Positions 1 through 8,435 of a stretch of DNA of 64,000 nt are shown in pieces (position 1 is the stretch's first letter; every line of letters starts with the position of its first letter). This DNA is from Knoellia locipacati (GTDB taxonomy: Bacteria > Actinomycetota > Actinomycetes > Actinomycetales > Dermatophilaceae): contig NZ_BKBA01000009.1 in NCBI RefSeq assembly GCF_007992835.1, positions 402,656 through 466,655 on the forward strand, read 5' to 3'. The notes beneath the pieces are model-generated. The model had not been told where the DNA came from and searched no databases. It was given only the letters and a program-made list of their open reading frames with translations. Made by a program: the position numbers and the translations under genes.

Positions 1-1055
1 TCGACGTGGACGAGCAGGTCCGAGTGCACCTCGTGCGCCCAGTCGACGACGAGGACGCCGGTCGGTGTCTCACCCAGGGCCACCGGCACCGTGGCGCGGC
101 TCCCGTCCGGACCCGTGGGCTCGATCCGAGCGGGACCGAGCATGGCCGCCAGCACCGCCGGGTCCCGCACCACCTCCCCCTTCTCGAACGCCGGGTGCAC
201 GGACTCGGACCCCTCCGACATGTCGACTCCCTCGGACTCCGAGGTGGCCACCACCACGACGTCGGAACCGCGCCGCAGCGCCACCGCGCACGAGTCCGCC
301 TTCGCGAGTCGCCGGACGTGTGCGGTGACCTCGGCGAGGACCTCGTCCTGCGCGGTCCCGGCCAGGAGCGCCTGGGTGGCGTCACCGAGAACCTCTCCCC
401 AGAGCTGCTGGGTGCGGGCGTGCTCGTAGAGCCGCGCGTTGTCGATCGCCACACCGGCGGCCGCGGCCAGGGCGATGAGGATCGCCTCGTCCTCGTCGCT
501 GAACTCCGGGGCGGACCGCTTGTCGGTGAGATAGAGGTTGCCGAACACCTGGTCCCGGATCCGCACTGGCGCACCGAGGAAGCTCGTCATCGGTGGGTGG
601 TGCGGTGGGAAGCCGTACGAGTCCGGGTGCTCGGCGATGTGGCCCACCCGCTGCGGGCGCGGACTGGTGATGATCATGCCGAGCAGCCCGTGCCCCCGCG
701 GGAGCGGGCCGATCGCCGCCCGCTCCTCGTCGCTGACGCCGTGCGTGACGAACTCGACGAGCTCCTCACCACTGGGCCCGAGGACACCGAGGGCGCCGTA
801 GGTCGCGTCGACGAGCGTGCACGCACCGACGACGATCCGACGGAGCACCTCGGCCAGCTCGAGGTCGGAGCTCACGGCGATGACGGCGTCGAGCAGCGAG
901 CCGAGACGCTGCTGGGACACGCGGGCGCTGTCGGCCCTGGCCCGCAGCTCCTCGACGAGGTCGTCGAGCTCGAGGGAGGAGAGCGGCCACCGCTGTGCGG
1001 TCCCGGAGGCGTCGCCAGCCGTGGATTCCCCCGTGGGCGACGCGGATCCAGTCAC
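1..1055 (-). CDS. GAF-domain sensor protein, DevS/DosS-like (3' end cut by window edge)
   Basis: Two GAF-type domains are visible, roughly residues 45-200 and 225-350. The first carries GLLGMII and SFLGAPVRIRDQVFGNLYL, the way the first GAF domain of DevS/DosS-type gas or redox sensor histidine kinases reads. In that family the GAF pair is followed by a dimerisation and an ATPase domain; these would lie outside the window, so kinase activity is inferred only. The frame stays open to base 1. GTG at 1055 was chosen because TAGGAT lies 6 nt upstream, the leaderless layout seen at many genes here. Transcribed divergently from the alcohol dehydrogenase. A GAF-only regulator is the alternative. Confidence 0.8.
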   Translation of the reverse strand, partial: MTGSASPTGESTAGDASGTAQRWPLSSLELDDLVEELRARADSARVSQQRLGSLLDAVIAVSSDLELAEVLRRIVVGACTLVDATYGALGVLGPSGEELVEFVTHGVSDEERAAIGPLPRGHGLLGMIITSPRPQRVGHIAEHPDSYGFPPHHPPMTSFLGAPVRIRDQVFGNLYLTDKRSAPEFSDEDEAILIALAAAAGVAIDNARLYEHARTQQLWGEVLGDATQALLAGTAQDEVLAEVTAHVRRLAKADSCAVALRRGSDVVVVATSESEGVDMSEGSESVHPAFEKGEVVRDPAVLAAMLGPARIEPTGPDGSRATVPVALGETPTGVLVVDWAHEVHSDLLVHV

Positions 1056-1229
1056 GCCGCGATCCTATGCGGTGCCCTCGCGCGTGCGTCGCGGTTCGAC
1101 CGACACCACGCCGTATGCCGTCCGCCCACCTCCGTGCGCCGCTCCGGCTCGCCCGCCCGGGACCTCCGACCCTGTCCGGTGGCCGCGAGCCGGCGTGGAC
1201 TGGGAGTGCGGCGGCACCTCGGCCGCCCC

Positions 1230-1238
1230 GGAAGGAGC
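1230..1238 (+). promoter_or_regulatory. Ribosome binding site of the alcohol dehydrogenase
   Basis: GGAAGGAGC ends 8 nt before ATG 1247 and fixes that start, although an open frame continues upstream to 995. Confidence 0.75.
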
Positions 1239-1246
1239 GAACGACC

Positions 1247-2287
1247 ATGAAGGCACTCGTCTACCACGGCCCCGGACAGAAGGCCTGGGAAGAGGTCCCC
1301 GACCCCACGATCGTCGATGACACCGACGCGGTGGTCCGGGTCGATGCCGTGACCATCTGCGGCACCGACCTGCACATCCTCAAGGGCGACGTGCCCGCCG
1401 TCACCGACGGGAGGACCCTCGGCCACGAGGCGGTCGGCACGGTCATCGAGGTCGGCTCGAGCGTGCGCAACGTCAAGCCCGGCGACCGCGTCCTCGTCTC
1501 GTGCATCACGTCCTGCGGTGCCTGCCGCTTCTGCCGGGAGGGCCGCTACGGCCAGTGCCTCGGCGGCGGTGGCTGGATCCTCGGCCACCTCATCGATGGC
1601 ACCCAGGCCGAGTTCGTCCGGGTGCCCTTCGCGGACACCTCGACCTTCGCCATCCCCGAGGGAGTGAGCGACGAGGAGGTGCTCATGCTGGCCGACATCG
1701 GCCCGACGGGATACGAGGTGGGCGTGCTCAACGGGCGCATCTCCCCCGGTGACACCGTCGTCGTCGTGGGTGCGGGCCCCATCGGGCTCTCGGTGATCAT
1801 GGGCGCCAAGCTCTTCAGCCCGGCGCGGATCGTGGCGGTGGACCTCGCCGACTCACGGCTCGAGGCCGCCAAGCAGTTCGGCGCCGACGTGACGATCAAC
1901 CCTTCGCGTGAGGACGCGGTCGAGATCGTCCGGGGCATGACCGACGGTCTGGGTGCCGACGTCGCCGTCGAGGCGGTGGGCGTCCCCGAGTCGTTCGAGC
2001 AGTGCACCGCGCTCGTGAGGCCGGGCGGCATGGTCGCCAACGCCGGCGTCCACGGAGTCCCGGCCACGCTGCACCTCGAGGAGCTGTGGATCAAGGACGT
2101 CACCATCACCACCGGCCTGGTGGACACGTACTCGACCCCCACGCTGCTCAAGCTCGTCGCGAGCCACCAGATCGACCTCGCGCGGTTCGTCACGCACCGG
2201 TTCGCCATGGCCGACTTCATGGAGGCCTACGACGTGTTCTCGGCCGCCGCCGACACGCACGCCCTCAAGGTCGTCCTCACGCCGTGA
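1247..2287 (+). CDS. Zinc-dependent alcohol dehydrogenase (MDR superfamily)
   Basis: 346 aa. Oxidises an alcohol or reduces a carbonyl with NAD(P), in the cytosol; substrate not readable. Catalytic-zinc residues appear in ICGTDLH (Cys38) and LGHE (His60, Glu61). The structural-zinc lobe has four cysteines at 90, 93, 96 and 104. The Rossmann motif is VVVVGAGPIGLSVI at about residue 175. Length and the D-G-I-Q-type lobe resemble the short secondary-alcohol/isopropanol dehydrogenases. Single-gene unit: divergent from the GAF gene and convergent with the SulP gene across a strong hairpin. A conserved long antisense frame covers it but has no family features. Confidence 0.9.
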   Translation: MKALVYHGPGQKAWEEVPDPTIVDDTDAVVRVDAVTICGTDLHILKGDVPAVTDGRTLGHEAVGTVIEVGSSVRNVKPGDRVLVSCITSCGACRFCREGRYGQCLGGGGWILGHLIDGTQAEFVRVPFADTSTFAIPEGVSDEEVLMLADIGPTGYEVGVLNGRISPGDTVVVVGAGPIGLSVIMGAKLFSPARIVAVDLADSRLEAAKQFGADVTINPSREDAVEIVRGMTDGLGADVAVEAVGVPESFEQCTALVRPGGMVANAGVHGVPATLHLEELWIKDVTITTGLVDTYSTPTLLKLVASHQIDLARFVTHRFAMADFMEAYDVFSAAADTHALKVVLTP

Positions 2288-2300
2288 CGACGACGCGACG

Positions 2301-2339
2301 GGGCCGGGTGGGCAGGTCGACGACCTGCCCACCCGGCCC
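2301..2339. terminator. Bidirectional terminator hairpin between adh and sulP
   Basis: Perfect inverted repeat with 19-nt arms (2301-2319 and 2321-2339) around one central base, lying between two convergent genes. There is no T-run, as is usual for high-GC actinobacterial terminators. Confidence 0.8.
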
Positions 2340-2350
2340 TGTGGTGACGC

Positions 2351-4021
2351 TCAGCCGGACTGCTCCCACTCGGCCGACCACGCGGCATACCCCTGCACCG
2401 CGAACGGCAGCGTCATGAAGATGCGGTCCTCCCCCACCCGGTCGACGAAGCCGCTTCGCCGCAGGTCGTCACGCAGCTCCTGCTTGACGCGGCTGAGCGC
2501 GAGGACGATGCCGCGGCGCTCGAGCTCGAGGCGCAGTGTCTCGAGGGTGTCCGCGGCCGTGACGTCGACGGTGACGTTGGCCTCCATGTTGAGCAGCAGC
2601 CACCGGGTGGGTGTCGGTGCCCTGTCGACGGCGGCGAGGGCACGGGTGATGAAGTCGTGCGCGTTGGCGAAGAACAGCGGTGAGTCGTAGCGGTAGACGA
2701 CGAGCCCGGGGACCGGCCGGGCCGTCGGGTAGTCGTCGACGTCGTGCATGCCCGCGACCCCGGGGACGTAGCCGAGGACCCCGTCGTGCGGGCGCGTGAC
2801 GCGGTGCAGCAGGTCGAGCAGCGACAGGACGATCGCGACGAGCACCCCGGGCAGGATGCCGACGACGAGCACCGCCGTGGTCGTCCCGAGGGCGAGCAGT
2901 CCCTCGGTGCGGCGGAAGGCGAAGATCCGCCGGAACTCCGGCAGGTCGACGAGGCGCATCGCGGCATAGACGACGATGGCTCCGAGGGCAGCCGTCGGGA
3001 AGTGCGCGAGCACCGGGTTGGCCACGAGGATCGCGAGGACGACGGCCACGAGTGCTGCCAGCGAGTTCACTTGGCTGCGACCGCCGCTGGCCGACACGAT
3101 CGCCGTGCGGCTGCCGCTGCTGCTCACCGGGAACCCCTGTGCCACACCAGCGGCGAGGTTGGCGGCGCCGAGTGCGAGCAGCTCCTGCTTCGCGTCCAGA
3201 CCTGCCTCGTGCCGCGGCTCGAACGCCCGCCCGGTGAGGACGTTGTCGGTGTAGGCGACGACCGCGATGCCCAGGGCCGCGGGCAGCAGCGAGCGCAGGT
3301 CGACCAGGTCGAGGTCGGGCAGCCGCGGCGTCGGCAGCGCGCGCGGCACCGGCCCGACGACGGCGACGCCTCGGTCCTCGAGGTGCAGGACGACGACGGC
3401 CGCCGCGGAACCGAGCACCCCGAGCAGCGGGGCCGGCGCCCGCGGCACGAGCCGCGACACGGCGAGGAGGAACGCCAGCACCGCGGCAGCCAGCACCACC
3501 GTCGGCGCGTGCACCTCGCCGAGGTGCTCGAGCACCGACCCCACCTCGGCCACCGTGCTGTCGCCGGTCACGGCGAGCCCGGTCACCTTGCCGAGCTGGC
3601 TCACGACCATGAGCACCGCCACCCCCGCCATGTAGCCCACGAGCACCGGCCGCGACAGCAGCTCGGCGAGGAAGCCGAGGCGCAGCGCCCACGACAGCAG
3701 ACAGATCCCGCCGACGAGCATGGCGAGACCCGCGGCGAGGGCGGCGTACCTGGCCGGCTCACCCCGGGCGAGTCCACCGAGCGCCACGGCGGTCATGAGC
3801 GCCGTCGTCGACTCGGGTCCGACCGAGAGCAGCCGCGAGGAGCCCACGAGCGCATAGACGACGATCGCGGTCCCGGCCGCCCACAGCCCCGCGACGGCAG
3901 GCAGACCGGCGACGCCGGCATACGCCATGACCTGGGGGACGAGGTATGCCGCGACCGTCACTCCCGCGACGACGTCACCTCTGAGCCACGACCGGTCGTA
4001 GCTGCTCAGGGTCGTGCGCAC
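2351..4021 (-). CDS. SulP family inorganic anion transporter with STAS domain
   Basis: 556 aa. About ten to twelve hydrophobic segments run from residue 15 to about 400, starting with the SulP signature region (VTVAAYLVPQVMAYAGVAGLP). A C-terminal STAS domain follows at about 430-545. The family moves sulfate, bicarbonate, or other anions across the inner membrane; which one cannot be read here. GTG start at 4021, only 6 nt after the fhs stop, so it is very likely translated from the fhs transcript. Possible supplier for the sulfate-assimilation operon at 56.8 kb, but bicarbonate is equally plausible given the one-carbon partner gene. Two octamer copies lie in its N-terminal coding part. Confidence 0.88.
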   Translation of the reverse strand: MRTTLSSYDRSWLRGDVVAGVTVAAYLVPQVMAYAGVAGLPAVAGLWAAGTAIVVYALVGSSRLLSVGPESTTALMTAVALGGLARGEPARYAALAAGLAMLVGGICLLSWALRLGFLAELLSRPVLVGYMAGVAVLMVVSQLGKVTGLAVTGDSTVAEVGSVLEHLGEVHAPTVVLAAAVLAFLLAVSRLVPRAPAPLLGVLGSAAAVVVLHLEDRGVAVVGPVPRALPTPRLPDLDLVDLRSLLPAALGIAVVAYTDNVLTGRAFEPRHEAGLDAKQELLALGAANLAAGVAQGFPVSSSGSRTAIVSASGGRSQVNSLAALVAVVLAILVANPVLAHFPTAALGAIVVYAAMRLVDLPEFRRIFAFRRTEGLLALGTTTAVLVVGILPGVLVAIVLSLLDLLHRVTRPHDGVLGYVPGVAGMHDVDDYPTARPVPGLVVYRYDSPLFFANAHDFITRALAAVDRAPTPTRWLLLNMEANVTVDVTAADTLETLRLELERRGIVLALSRVKQELRDDLRRSGFVDRVGEDRIFMTLPFAVQGYAAWSAEWEQSG

Positions 4022-4027
4022 GACGCG

Positions 4028-5734
4028 TCAGAAGAGCCCGACGACGTTGCCGTCGGCGTCGAGGTCGATGGAGGCCGCAGCGGGGTGCTTCGGCAGCCCG
4101 GGCATGGTGCGCATCTCACCGCTGATCGCATAGACGTAGCCGGCTCCGGCCGCGACCCGGACCTCGCGCACCGGCATGCGCCAGCCGCGCGGATCCCCGC
4201 GCAGTGTCGGGTCCGACGAGATCGACAGGTGCGTCTTGGCGATGACGACCGGGAAGGCGCCGTAGCCGAGCACCTCGAACCGCGCGAGGTCCTTGGCGGC
4301 GACGTCGGAGAAGTCCACGCCGTCCGCGCCGTAGACCCGGGTCGCGACGGCCTCGATCTTGTCGCGCAGCGGCGCGTCGAGCTCGTAGGTGTGGCGGAGC
4401 TCGTGCGGGTCCTCGCAGGCCTCGGCGACGACGGCGGCGAGGTCGGTGGCGCCCTTGCCCCCGTCGAGGACGTGGGTGGAGACGGCGACCCGGGCCCCCA
4501 TCTCCTGCGCGATCTCGGCGACGACGGCGAGCTCGGAGTCGTGGTCGGTCGGGAAGGCGTTGACGGCGACGACGGGAGGGATGCCGAAGGACCGGACGAT
4601 CTCGATGTGCCGGCGCAGGTTGGCCGTGCCGGCACGCACCGCGTCGGGGTCCTCGAGCACCATCTCCGGTGGCAGTGGGCGACCGGCCACGACGGTGAAG
4701 CGGCCGGAGTGCGCCTTGAGCGAGCGCACGGTCGCGACGAGAACGGCGGCGTCGGGCGCCAGGCCCGAGACCCGGCACTTGAGGTTGACGAACCTCTCGG
4801 CGCCCATGTCCGAGCCGAAGCCCGCCTCGGTGAGCAGGTAGTCGCCTGTGTGGATCCCGATGCGGTCGGCGACGACCGACGAGTTGCCCGTGGCGATGTT
4901 GCCGAACGGTCCGGTGTGGACGAGGACCGGGGTGTTCTCGGTGGTCTGCAGGAGGTTCGGCATGAGCGCGTCCTTGAGGATGACCGCCATCGCGCCGGCG
5001 GCGTGGAGGTCCTCGGCCGTGACGGGTCGGCCGCCGAAGGTGAAGCCGACGACGATGCGGCCGAGCCGCTCCCGCAGGTCGGCCAGCGACGACGCGAGCG
5101 ACAGCACCACCATGACCTCGCTCGCGGCCGTGATGTCGAACCCGGACTGCCGCGGCACGCCGTCGATCCGGGCGCCGAGCCCCTCGACGACGCTGCGAAG
5201 CGCGCGGTCGTTGACGTCGAGCACCCGGCGCCACGAGATGTTGCGGGGGTCGATGTCGAGCTCGTTGCCGTGGTGCAGGGAGTTGTCGAGCATGGCGGCA
5301 AGCAGGTTGTGAGCGGCCGTCACGGCGTGGAAGTCCCCGGTGAGGTGCAGGTTGAGCGACTCCATCGGCAGGACCTGGCTGAACCCGGCACCCGCGGCGC
5401 CACCCTTGATCCCGAAGGTCGGCCCCATCGACGGCTGCCGCAGGGCGAGGGTCGCGCGGTGCCCGAGCTGGGCGAGCCCCTGTGCCAGCCCGACCGCCGT
5501 CGTCGTCTTGCCCTCCCCGAGTGGCGTCGGGGTGATGGCCGTGATGACGACGTAGCGCGCCCGCGGACGGTCGGCCAGGTCCTGCTCGGCCGCCAGCTGG
5601 ATTTTGGCGACGTGCCGTCCGTAGGGCTCCAGCCTCTCGAGGGGTATGCCGGCCACGCGGGCGACCGCGTCGATCGGCTCGAGGTGGGCGGCCCGGGCGA
5701 TGGCGAGGTCCGAGGGTGGGGCGGCACTGGTCAT
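4028..5734 (-). CDS. fhs: Formate-tetrahydrofolate ligase
   Basis: 568 aa, the family's usual length. ATP-dependent joining of formate to tetrahydrofolate, giving 10-formyl-THF for purine and fMet synthesis. Visible signature ITPTPLGEGKTTTAVGLAQG (P-loop, about residue 60) and the conserved RQPSMGPTFGIKGGAAGAG stretch just after. ATG 5734 is preferred over an in-frame ATG 14 codons upstream because GAGGAGG lies 8 nt before it. First gene of a two-gene unit with the SulP transporter. Ile codon ATA occurs at VAGIPLE only because an octamer copy sits there. Confidence 0.95.
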   Translation of the reverse strand: MTSAAPPSDLAIARAAHLEPIDAVARVAGIPLERLEPYGRHVAKIQLAAEQDLADRPRARYVVITAITPTPLGEGKTTTAVGLAQGLAQLGHRATLALRQPSMGPTFGIKGGAAGAGFSQVLPMESLNLHLTGDFHAVTAAHNLLAAMLDNSLHHGNELDIDPRNISWRRVLDVNDRALRSVVEGLGARIDGVPRQSGFDITAASEVMVVLSLASSLADLRERLGRIVVGFTFGGRPVTAEDLHAAGAMAVILKDALMPNLLQTTENTPVLVHTGPFGNIATGNSSVVADRIGIHTGDYLLTEAGFGSDMGAERFVNLKCRVSGLAPDAAVLVATVRSLKAHSGRFTVVAGRPLPPEMVLEDPDAVRAGTANLRRHIEIVRSFGIPPVVAVNAFPTDHDSELAVVAEIAQEMGARVAVSTHVLDGGKGATDLAAVVAEACEDPHELRHTYELDAPLRDKIEAVATRVYGADGVDFSDVAAKDLARFEVLGYGAFPVVIAKTHLSISSDPTLRGDPRGWRMPVREVRVAAGAGYVYAISGEMRTMPGLPKHPAAASIDLDADGNVVGLF

Positions 5735-5875
5735 GGCACCACGGTCCTCCTCGCGACGCCCCACGTCACGGGACAAAGGGCCCGTCGGGCTATGGCCGCA
5801 CCCTGACCGCGTGTCCTAGCGTGAAGGAGATCAGGGTCGGGCCCCGTGTCCGCCCCCACAACGGAGTGGATGATC

Positions 5876-7513
5876 ATGAGCGAACCGCGTCGAGCCCGGA
5901 CCCGCACGATCCGCCTGGCGGCCCTGGTGGCCGTCGCCGCACTCACCACGGCACTGTCGGCGCAGACCGCGTCGGCGAAGCCGTCGGAGTCGTGCGCGAA
6001 CCGCAACAACAACACCTACGAGAAGCTCCTCGAGTGCGTCACCCTCGACGGCGTTCGTGCGCACCAGGCCGCACTGCAGAAGATCGCCGACAACAGCGAC
6101 GACCCCGTCTACCCGGGGACGCGCGCCGCGGGGACGGTCGGCTACGACCGCAGCGTCGACTACGTCGCCGGTCTCCTTCGCGGGGCCGGCTACCAGGTGA
6201 CGCTGGACCCGGTCGACATCACCTTCAACTTCCCAGCCAAGCTGCGTCAGCTGACCCCGGCGCCGGCGGCCGACTACGAGACCGGCGTCTTCACGGGCAG
6301 CGGCTCGGGTGAGGTGCAGGGCACCGTCATCCCCGTCGACGTCCACCTCACCCCGCCACGGGCCTCGACCAGTGGCTGCGAGGCCGCCGACTTCGTGGGG
6401 CTCGACTTCAGCGGCCCCCGGGACATCGCCCTCGTCCAGCGCGGGACCTGCTTCTTCGGGACGAAGGCCTACTACGCCGAGCAGGCCGGCGCCGAGGCCG
6501 TCGTCATCATGAACCAGGGCAACACCCCGGACCGCTCAGGACTCATCGTGGCCGACGCCACGAGCGTGGACGACCCCATCCCCGGCGCCCCCGGACCGGT
6601 GACGCACGGCATCCCCGTCGTCGGGGCGAGCTTCGCCGACGGTGAGCTGCTCGCGCGACCCGGCTCGACGGCATACGTGCAGGTCCTGCCGGCGGAGACG
6701 CGCAGCGACGTCAACGTCATCGCGGAGCTGCCGGGCAGGAACACGGACAACGTCGTCATGGCGGGTGCCCACCTCGACAGCGTGATCGAGGGGCCCGGCA
6801 TCAACGACAACGGCTCCGGGTCCGCCGCGCTGCTCGAGACCGCACTGAAGATGGCCAAGCTCAAGCCCGAGAACACGGTGCGGTTCGGCTGGTGGGCGGC
6901 CGAGGAGCAGGGACTCGTCGGTTCGGCCGACTACGTCACCGGGCTCTCCGCCAAGGAACGCGGCCGGATCGCCATGTACATGAACTACGACATGGTCGGG
7001 TCGCCCAACTCCATCTTCATGGTCTACGACGCCGACGAGTCGACGTTCGAGGCACCCGTGCCGGTGCCGGCAGGCTCGGCGGCCATCGAGGACGTCTACG
7101 AGTCCTTCTACACGAAGCTGGGTGTGCCCTACGACGACACCGAGTTCTCGGGTCGCAGCGACTACGAGGCCTTCATCAACGCAGGGATCCCGTCGAGTGG
7201 CCTCTTCACCGGCGCCGAGGAGATCAAGTCGCCTGCGCAACAGGCGATCTGGGGCGGCACGGCCGGCGAGGCGTTCGACCCGTGCTACCACGCGGCCTGC
7301 GACACGTACGCCAACGTGGACCTGCACGCACTCGAGGTCAACAGCGACCTCATCGCCTTCGCCATGCTCACCTTCGCGTACTCGACGGAGTCCGTGAACG
7401 GCGTGCGCGGCCAGAAGGTGCCGGGACCGGCGTTCACGCTGCCCGTGCCCGCCGGTCCGGAGGGCACGTTCGCCGGTGAGGCCGGCGGTCTGGCCCCCGG
7501 CGCGGCCGGCTGA
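5876..7513 (+). CDS. Secreted M28 family metallopeptidase with PA domain
   Basis: 545 aa. Sec signal peptide: RRARTRT basic start, hydrophobic core, likely cleavage after TASA near residue 31. A PA (protease-associated) insert with QRGTCFFGTKAYYAEQAGAE spans about residues 150-270. The M28 di-zinc catalytic domain follows: AGAHLDSV (His/Asp ligand), INDNGSGSAALLE (bridging Asp) and WWAAEEQGLVGS (catalytic Glu pair), with a late His in DPCYHAACDTYANVD. This is the arrangement of Streptomyces-type extracellular aminopeptidases, which release hydrophobic N-terminal residues. ATG 5876 chosen: GGAG is 9 nt upstream, whereas the earlier ATG at 5870 is too close. Monocistronic, with a terminator at 7539. 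Confidence 0.9.
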   Translation: MSEPRRARTRTIRLAALVAVAALTTALSAQTASAKPSESCANRNNNTYEKLLECVTLDGVRAHQAALQKIADNSDDPVYPGTRAAGTVGYDRSVDYVAGLLRGAGYQVTLDPVDITFNFPAKLRQLTPAPAADYETGVFTGSGSGEVQGTVIPVDVHLTPPRASTSGCEAADFVGLDFSGPRDIALVQRGTCFFGTKAYYAEQAGAEAVVIMNQGNTPDRSGLIVADATSVDDPIPGAPGPVTHGIPVVGASFADGELLARPGSTAYVQVLPAETRSDVNVIAELPGRNTDNVVMAGAHLDSVIEGPGINDNGSGSAALLETALKMAKLKPENTVRFGWWAAEEQGLVGSADYVTGLSAKERGRIAMYMNYDMVGSPNSIFMVYDADESTFEAPVPVPAGSAAIEDVYESFYTKLGVPYDDTEFSGRSDYEAFINAGIPSSGLFTGAEEIKSPAQQAIWGGTAGEAFDPCYHAACDTYANVDLHALEVNSDLIAFAMLTFAYSTESVNGVRGQKVPGPAFTLPVPAGPEGTFAGEAGGLAPGAAG

Positions 7514-7538
7514 CACCGACAGGTCCACCACCGCGAGC

Positions 7539-7574
7539 GGCCCCTGGCGCGCACCCCGCGCGCCGGGGCCTTTC
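7539..7574 (+). terminator. Rho-independent terminator of the M28 peptidase gene
   Basis: Arms GGCCCCTGGCGCG and CGCGCCGGGGCC form a 12-bp stem with one bulge around a short loop, followed by TTT. Lies 25 nt after the peptidase stop. Confidence 0.75.
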
Positions 7575-7644
7575 GCGTGCCCGGGACCTTCGCCCTGTCG
7601 TCGAGGCACGGCCTCGCGGTCCACTGGTCGTGGAGGTCGATGAC

Positions 7645-7977
7645 ATGAGTGCGAGATGGCGAGCCGTGTGTGTCGGAGCCGTCGTGCTGCTGCTCCTCGG
7701 CGCCTGTGCGGCGTCGGGCAACGAGAGCGCAGGGACCGCGGCCGGGCAGCCGAACTTCTGGCCGGGGCTGTGGCACGGGCTGATCAGCCCGATCACCTTC
7801 CTCGTCTCGCTGTTCCGCGACGACGTCGGGATCTACGAGGTGCGCAACTCGGGTGCCTGGTACGACTTCGGCTTCATGGTCGGGGTGTCGATCGCCTTCG
7901 GGTCGACGGCCCGCGCCGGTGCGGGCTCGTCCCGGCGCCGCGAGACCTCAGGGAAGAAGGTTGTCGACCGTGGGTGA
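7645..7977 (+). CDS. Small putative lipoprotein, first gene of the sulfur cluster neighbourhood
   Basis: 110 aa. N-terminal hydrophobic run ending in LLLLGAC looks like a lipobox (Cys around residue 20). A second hydrophobic stretch lies at about 65-85 (WYDFGFMVGVSIAFGS), and the tail is basic. The central part (WPGLWHGLISPITFLVSLF) suits a membrane-associated protein. ATG 7645 has GGAGG 8 nt upstream. Overlaps the next gene by 8 nt, so the two are cotranslated. I do not recognise a named family; a similar short 'GLWHGLISPI' motif is seen in uncharacterised actinobacterial proteins (inference from memory). Confidence 0.6.
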   Translation: MSARWRAVCVGAVVLLLLGACAASGNESAGTAAGQPNFWPGLWHGLISPITFLVSLFRDDVGIYEVRNSGAWYDFGFMVGVSIAFGSTARAGAGSSRRRETSGKKVVDRG

Positions 7978-8371
7978 GTGGGAGGACCGTCGCCCGCCCC
8001 GCGCCACCACCGTGGTCGGCGCGCTCTACCTCGTCGCCGCGGGCAGCCACGTGGGACTGGTGAGCGCGGACCCCACGGTCTACCGATCCTTCGCCGAGAG
8101 AGGGCTGTTCGCGTTCGTCCGTTCGGGGTGGACCGACGTCGTCATGGCCTCGCCGCGCTCGTGGATCTACGCCCTCGCGGCGGGTGAGGCCACCCTCGGC
8201 GCACTCCTGCTCAGCGGTGGTCGCGTCGCGCGCCTGGGTTGGGTCGGCGTGCTCGTCTTCCACGCACTGCTGCTCCTCTTCGGTTGGGGCTTCTGGCTGT
8301 ATGCCGTCCCCGCCAACGTGCTGCTCGGTTGGCTCGCGCGCCGCGACTGGCCGCGCCTGCGCGGGACCTAG
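7970..8371 (+). CDS. Small integral membrane protein of unknown function
   Basis: 133 aa with about four hydrophobic segments (near residues 13-30, 60-80, 88-105, 105-122) and a basic C terminus (LARRDWPRLRG). Start GTG 7970 lies inside the end of the previous gene and has AGAAGG upstream. No catalytic motif or cysteine was seen. Position between the lipoprotein and the SQR-like gene suggests co-occurrence with that cluster, but the 64-nt gap before sqr holds its own -10-like TAGCGT (8399-8404), so cotranscription is uncertain. Confidence 0.6.
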   Translation: MGEWEDRRPPRATTVVGALYLVAAGSHVGLVSADPTVYRSFAERGLFAFVRSGWTDVVMASPRSWIYALAAGEATLGALLLSGGRVARLGWVGVLVFHALLLLFGWGFWLYAVPANVLLGWLARRDWPRLRGT

Positions 8372-8435
8372 TGCCCTGTGGGCCACTCCCCCGGGCTCGT
8401 AGCGTCGACAGTGCAGACGAAGGGAGCAGGTCAAG

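Noticed and set aside
6..1250. A 414-codon + strand frame over the GAF gene
   Set aside because: The minus strand encodes two clear GAF domains; the + frame is low-complexity.
2744..5806. A 1020-codon + strand frame across sulP and fhs
   Set aside because: Antisense shadow of two genes with clear signatures; no ribosome site or motif.
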